Assembly (NCBI RefSeq): GCF_008123425.1
Contig: NZ_VSSS01000037.1
Coordinates: 1-64,000, forward strand
Direction of reading: 5' to 3'
DNA from: Bradyrhizobium rifense
GTDB taxonomy: Bacteria > Pseudomonadota > Alphaproteobacteria > Rhizobiales > Xanthobacteraceae
Length of the DNA: 64,000 nucleotides
Shown: in pieces, positions 62,335 through 64,000 of the stretch
Layout of the letters: each line of letters starts with the position of its first letter
Numbering within the stretch: position 1 is the first letter of the stretch
Program-made: the position numbers and the translations under genes
Notes under the pieces: generated by a model
Seen by the model: the letters and a program-made list of their open reading frames with translations, nothing else
The model's database searches: none
Told to the model about the DNA's origin: nothing

Positions 62335-63107
62335 CGCCTTGCTCCCGTCGACGGCGCGAAAATCTTCTCCGCTAGGCGCAGATCATCTTTGCTATCGATT
62401 TCGAACCAGCGGGTATCGCTGCAATCCGCCGCTGAAAGCTGCAGCTCTCGCTGCTCGACAAGCCGTGCGAGGACCTGCTCAACATAGACCGTACGATGCC
62501 CGCTTTCCACAGCCTGGTGCAATGCTGGCACCAGCTGTTCGCGCGAGGCTTCTGCGGAAAAGCGCGTCAGGTTGATGGTCTTGAAGAGACCCCTGGCCCG
62601 GGCCTCGACGGGCGTCTGGTTCATGACGAACGTGACGACAGAACCATCGTCAGCCAGCTCGACGGCGGAGCCACTCATTGCTGCGTTGAACGCCGCCACA
62701 GCCGCCACGCTCTGCTTGGTAGATGAGACCGTTCGAAGTGTTCTTTCGAGGACTTCGCGCTCAAAGAACACATCGCCTTCGAGAAAGACGGTGTCGCTGG
62801 CAAGCATTGTGTTTCGCGCTAGCCATAGGGAATAGGCGCTGCCGGTCCGATCGAAGATGGGATTGTGGATATATTCGATGTCGACATCCTCGAATCGATG
62901 GCCACAGGACTGTTCGATGGCTTCCTCGCGATAACCCACGACGATGGTTACTTCGCGAGCCCCGAGCTCAGACAACTGATGCAGCGCGTTGTGCAGCATC
63001 GAAGTTCCGTTCACCTTCACCAAAGGTTTCGGAACAAATTCCGTGTAGGGGCGCAGCCTCGAGCCCATTCCTGCGGCAAGGATCACCGCCCGCGTACCAT
63101 TGAGCAT
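62331..63107 (-). CDS. Nucleotidyltransferase, probably CTP-dependent (LicC/PntC/IPCT type)
   Basis: A 258-residue sugar-phosphate-type nucleotidyltransferase. The nucleotide loop is ILAAGMGSRLRPYTEFVPKPL and the metal Asp is in FLEGDVFF. Close relatives include CTP:phosphocholine cytidylyltransferase LicC, inositol-phosphate cytidylyltransferase and the phosphonate enzyme PntC (CTP + 2-aminoethylphosphonate). The ATG at 63107 is preferred over a TTG at 63128. Overlap with the CDP-alcohol transferase gene strongly suggests a CDP-activated phospho- or phosphono-alcohol. Confidence 0.85.
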   Translation of the reverse strand: MLNGTRAVILAAGMGSRLRPYTEFVPKPLVKVNGTSMLHNALHQLSELGAREVTIVVGYREEAIEQSCGHRFEDVDIEYIHNPIFDRTGSAYSLWLARNTMLASDTVFLEGDVFFEREVLERTLRTVSSTKQSVAAVAAFNAAMSGSAVELADDGSVVTFVMNQTPVEARARGLFKTINLTRFSAEASREQLVPALHQAVESGHRTVYVEQVLARLVEQRELQLSAADCSDTRWFEIDSKDDLRLAEKIFAPSTGARR

Positions 63108-63131
63108 TTTCAAACGTCCTTCTGGCAAGCT

Positions 63132-64000
63132 TCAGGCTGGTTGCCTGGTCTTGAGGCTGTTCAGGGTCTCGACGACGCGTTTCAGTCCCGTCTCCAGCAG
63201 GTCTGGCGGAGCACCGAAGCAGAGACGCAGGCCATTCACGTCGCCAAAGGTACCGCCGGCAACGGTTCCCACATCGGCTTCCTCCAGGAGCAATCGTGCA
63301 ATGTCGTCGGTGGATCGAAGGTGGCCGCCGGCTGGCAAAGCTGAGACAAGCCTACTGAGATCGAGATAGAAGAAGAACGAGCCGTCGGCGCCCGGCGAGC
63401 TTACGTCCTGCAGGCCAGAGAGGATGCGAAGACCATTGTTACGAGCGTCGGACAGACGCTCATGCATCTTTCGTTCAAAACTGCCGTCGCCGACTTGAAG
63501 GTGATGCAGGATGGCGTGCTGTGCGATTACATTGGCATTCGAGGTCGTATGGCTCTGCAGCTTCTTGGCCGCGGAAACGATCTCTGGAGGAGCTGCGAAG
63601 TAACCCAGGCGCCAACCGGTGATCGCCAGCTCTTTTGAGAAGGCGTTGACCAGGATTGTCCTTGAACGGACGCCGGGATGCGCCATGACGATCGACTCAT
63701 GGCGCGAACCGGTGAATACGAAGCTGGAGTAGCTTTCGTCGGAAACGATCCAGAGCTGATAGTTGATCGCGAGATCGCCGATAGCTTGTAGAGTCGTTCG
63801 ATCATAGACTGCGCCGGTCGGATTGTTCGGCGAGTTAATGATAACGGCTTTCGTGCGCGGGGTGACAGCGGCGCGAATTGCGACAATATCAGGAGTATAT
63901 GTCGGAGGGCGAACATCAACGAACACGGGCTTTGCGCCAGCGAGAAGAACCTGGGACGGGAATGTCGGCCAGCAGGGGCGAATGATGATGACCTCATCTC
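63132..64000 (-). CDS. Class I aminotransferase, partial (N-terminus beyond window)
   Basis: The visible 288 or so residues are the C-terminal three-quarters of an aspartate-aminotransferase-type PLP enzyme. The frame is open to base 64000 (IIIRPCWPTFPSQVLLAG). Motifs are NSPNNPTGAVYDRT, VSDESYSSFVF and the PLP lysine in NAFSKELAITGWRLGYF. It is 24 bases upstream of the nucleotidyltransferase, so it probably makes the amino group of the compound that is then activated. Confidence 0.9.
   Translation of the reverse strand, partial: DEVIIIRPCWPTFPSQVLLAGAKPVFVDVRPPTYTPDIVAIRAAVTPRTKAVIINSPNNPTGAVYDRTTLQAIGDLAINYQLWIVSDESYSSFVFTGSRHESIVMAHPGVRSRTILVNAFSKELAITGWRLGYFAAPPEIVSAAKKLQSHTTSNANVIAQHAILHHLQVGDGSFERKMHERLSDARNNGLRILSGLQDVSSPGADGSFFFYLDLSRLVSALPAGGHLRSTDDIARLLLEEADVGTVAGGTFGDVNGLRLCFGAPPDLLETGLKRVVETLNSLKTRQPA

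Overview
The window looks like Bradyrhizobium or a very close rhizobial relative. It carries a rhizobial nif operon order (iscN - NifU-C domain - nifS - nifT - nifB - frxA - nifZ) with NifA/sigma-54 promoters. That nif block sits among insertion-sequence debris, a decayed trb-type conjugation operon, ABC-transporter catabolic operons and LysR regulators. This is the usual texture of a symbiosis island. No rRNA, tRNA or CRISPR array was seen.

Layout. (1) 1-1216 is the 3' end of gltB, a chromosomal housekeeping gene. It is followed directly by about 1.8 kb of decayed sequence, so an island edge may lie here. (2) 3.0-10.5 kb is the nif block. A minus-strand gene of unknown function (3012-3602) and iscN diverge from a shared NifA-type site, and nifB has its own NifA/sigma-54 promoter. 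(3) 11-16.8 kb holds a short GTG-start gene, an IS5-family remnant, a secreted DUF4189-like protein, an IS256-family remnant, the pseudogenes trbK-trbL-trbF-trbG and a second IS5-family remnant. (4) 17.5-22.6 kb is a small biosynthetic cassette: a lysine/ornithine-type N-hydroxylase, a truncated nucleotide-binding ORF, a PhyH-type Fe(II)/2-oxoglutarate oxygenase and a fused cupin + methionyl-tRNA-synthetase-like enzyme. N-hydroxylase plus cupin-MetRS is the known pairing for hydrazine (N-N bond) formation. (5) 22.8-25.2 kb holds an IS630 remnant, an endolysin remnant, the trbI 3' end, a DUF2274 gene and a lysR. The cassette therefore sits inside a broken trb operon, between trbG and trbI.

(6) 27-53 kb is a catabolic regulon. 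It contains a LysR regulator; an aminotransferase plus a phosphonopyruvate-hydrolase-like enzyme; and a plus-strand operon of one ABC importer with two binding proteins, an aminotransferase, a DoeB-like deacylase, an alpha/beta hydrolase, a metallo-beta-lactamase-fold protein and an alkaline-phosphatase-superfamily phosphodiesterase. A minus-strand operon holds a third binding protein, an alpha/beta hydrolase, HyuB, HyuA, RidA and a DadA-like oxidase. An OprB-type porin completes the set. A 15-bp palindrome ATCGAATTATTCGAT of LysR-box form (T-N11-A), or a close variant, recurs at seven places in this block and before each of its main transcription units.

(7) 55-64 kb is a minus-strand operon running off the right edge: aminotransferase, nucleotidyltransferase, CDP-alcohol phosphatidyltransferase, second aminotransferase, GNAT acetyltransferase, methyltransferase, second DoeB-like deacylase, SelA-like PLP enzyme, a small unknown protein and another methyltransferase. 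It looks biosynthetic, activating a phospho- or phosphono-compound with CTP. Two or three of its enzyme families also occur in block 6. One reading, which is inference, is a matched system in which block 7 makes a phosphorus-containing compound and block 6 imports and degrades it.
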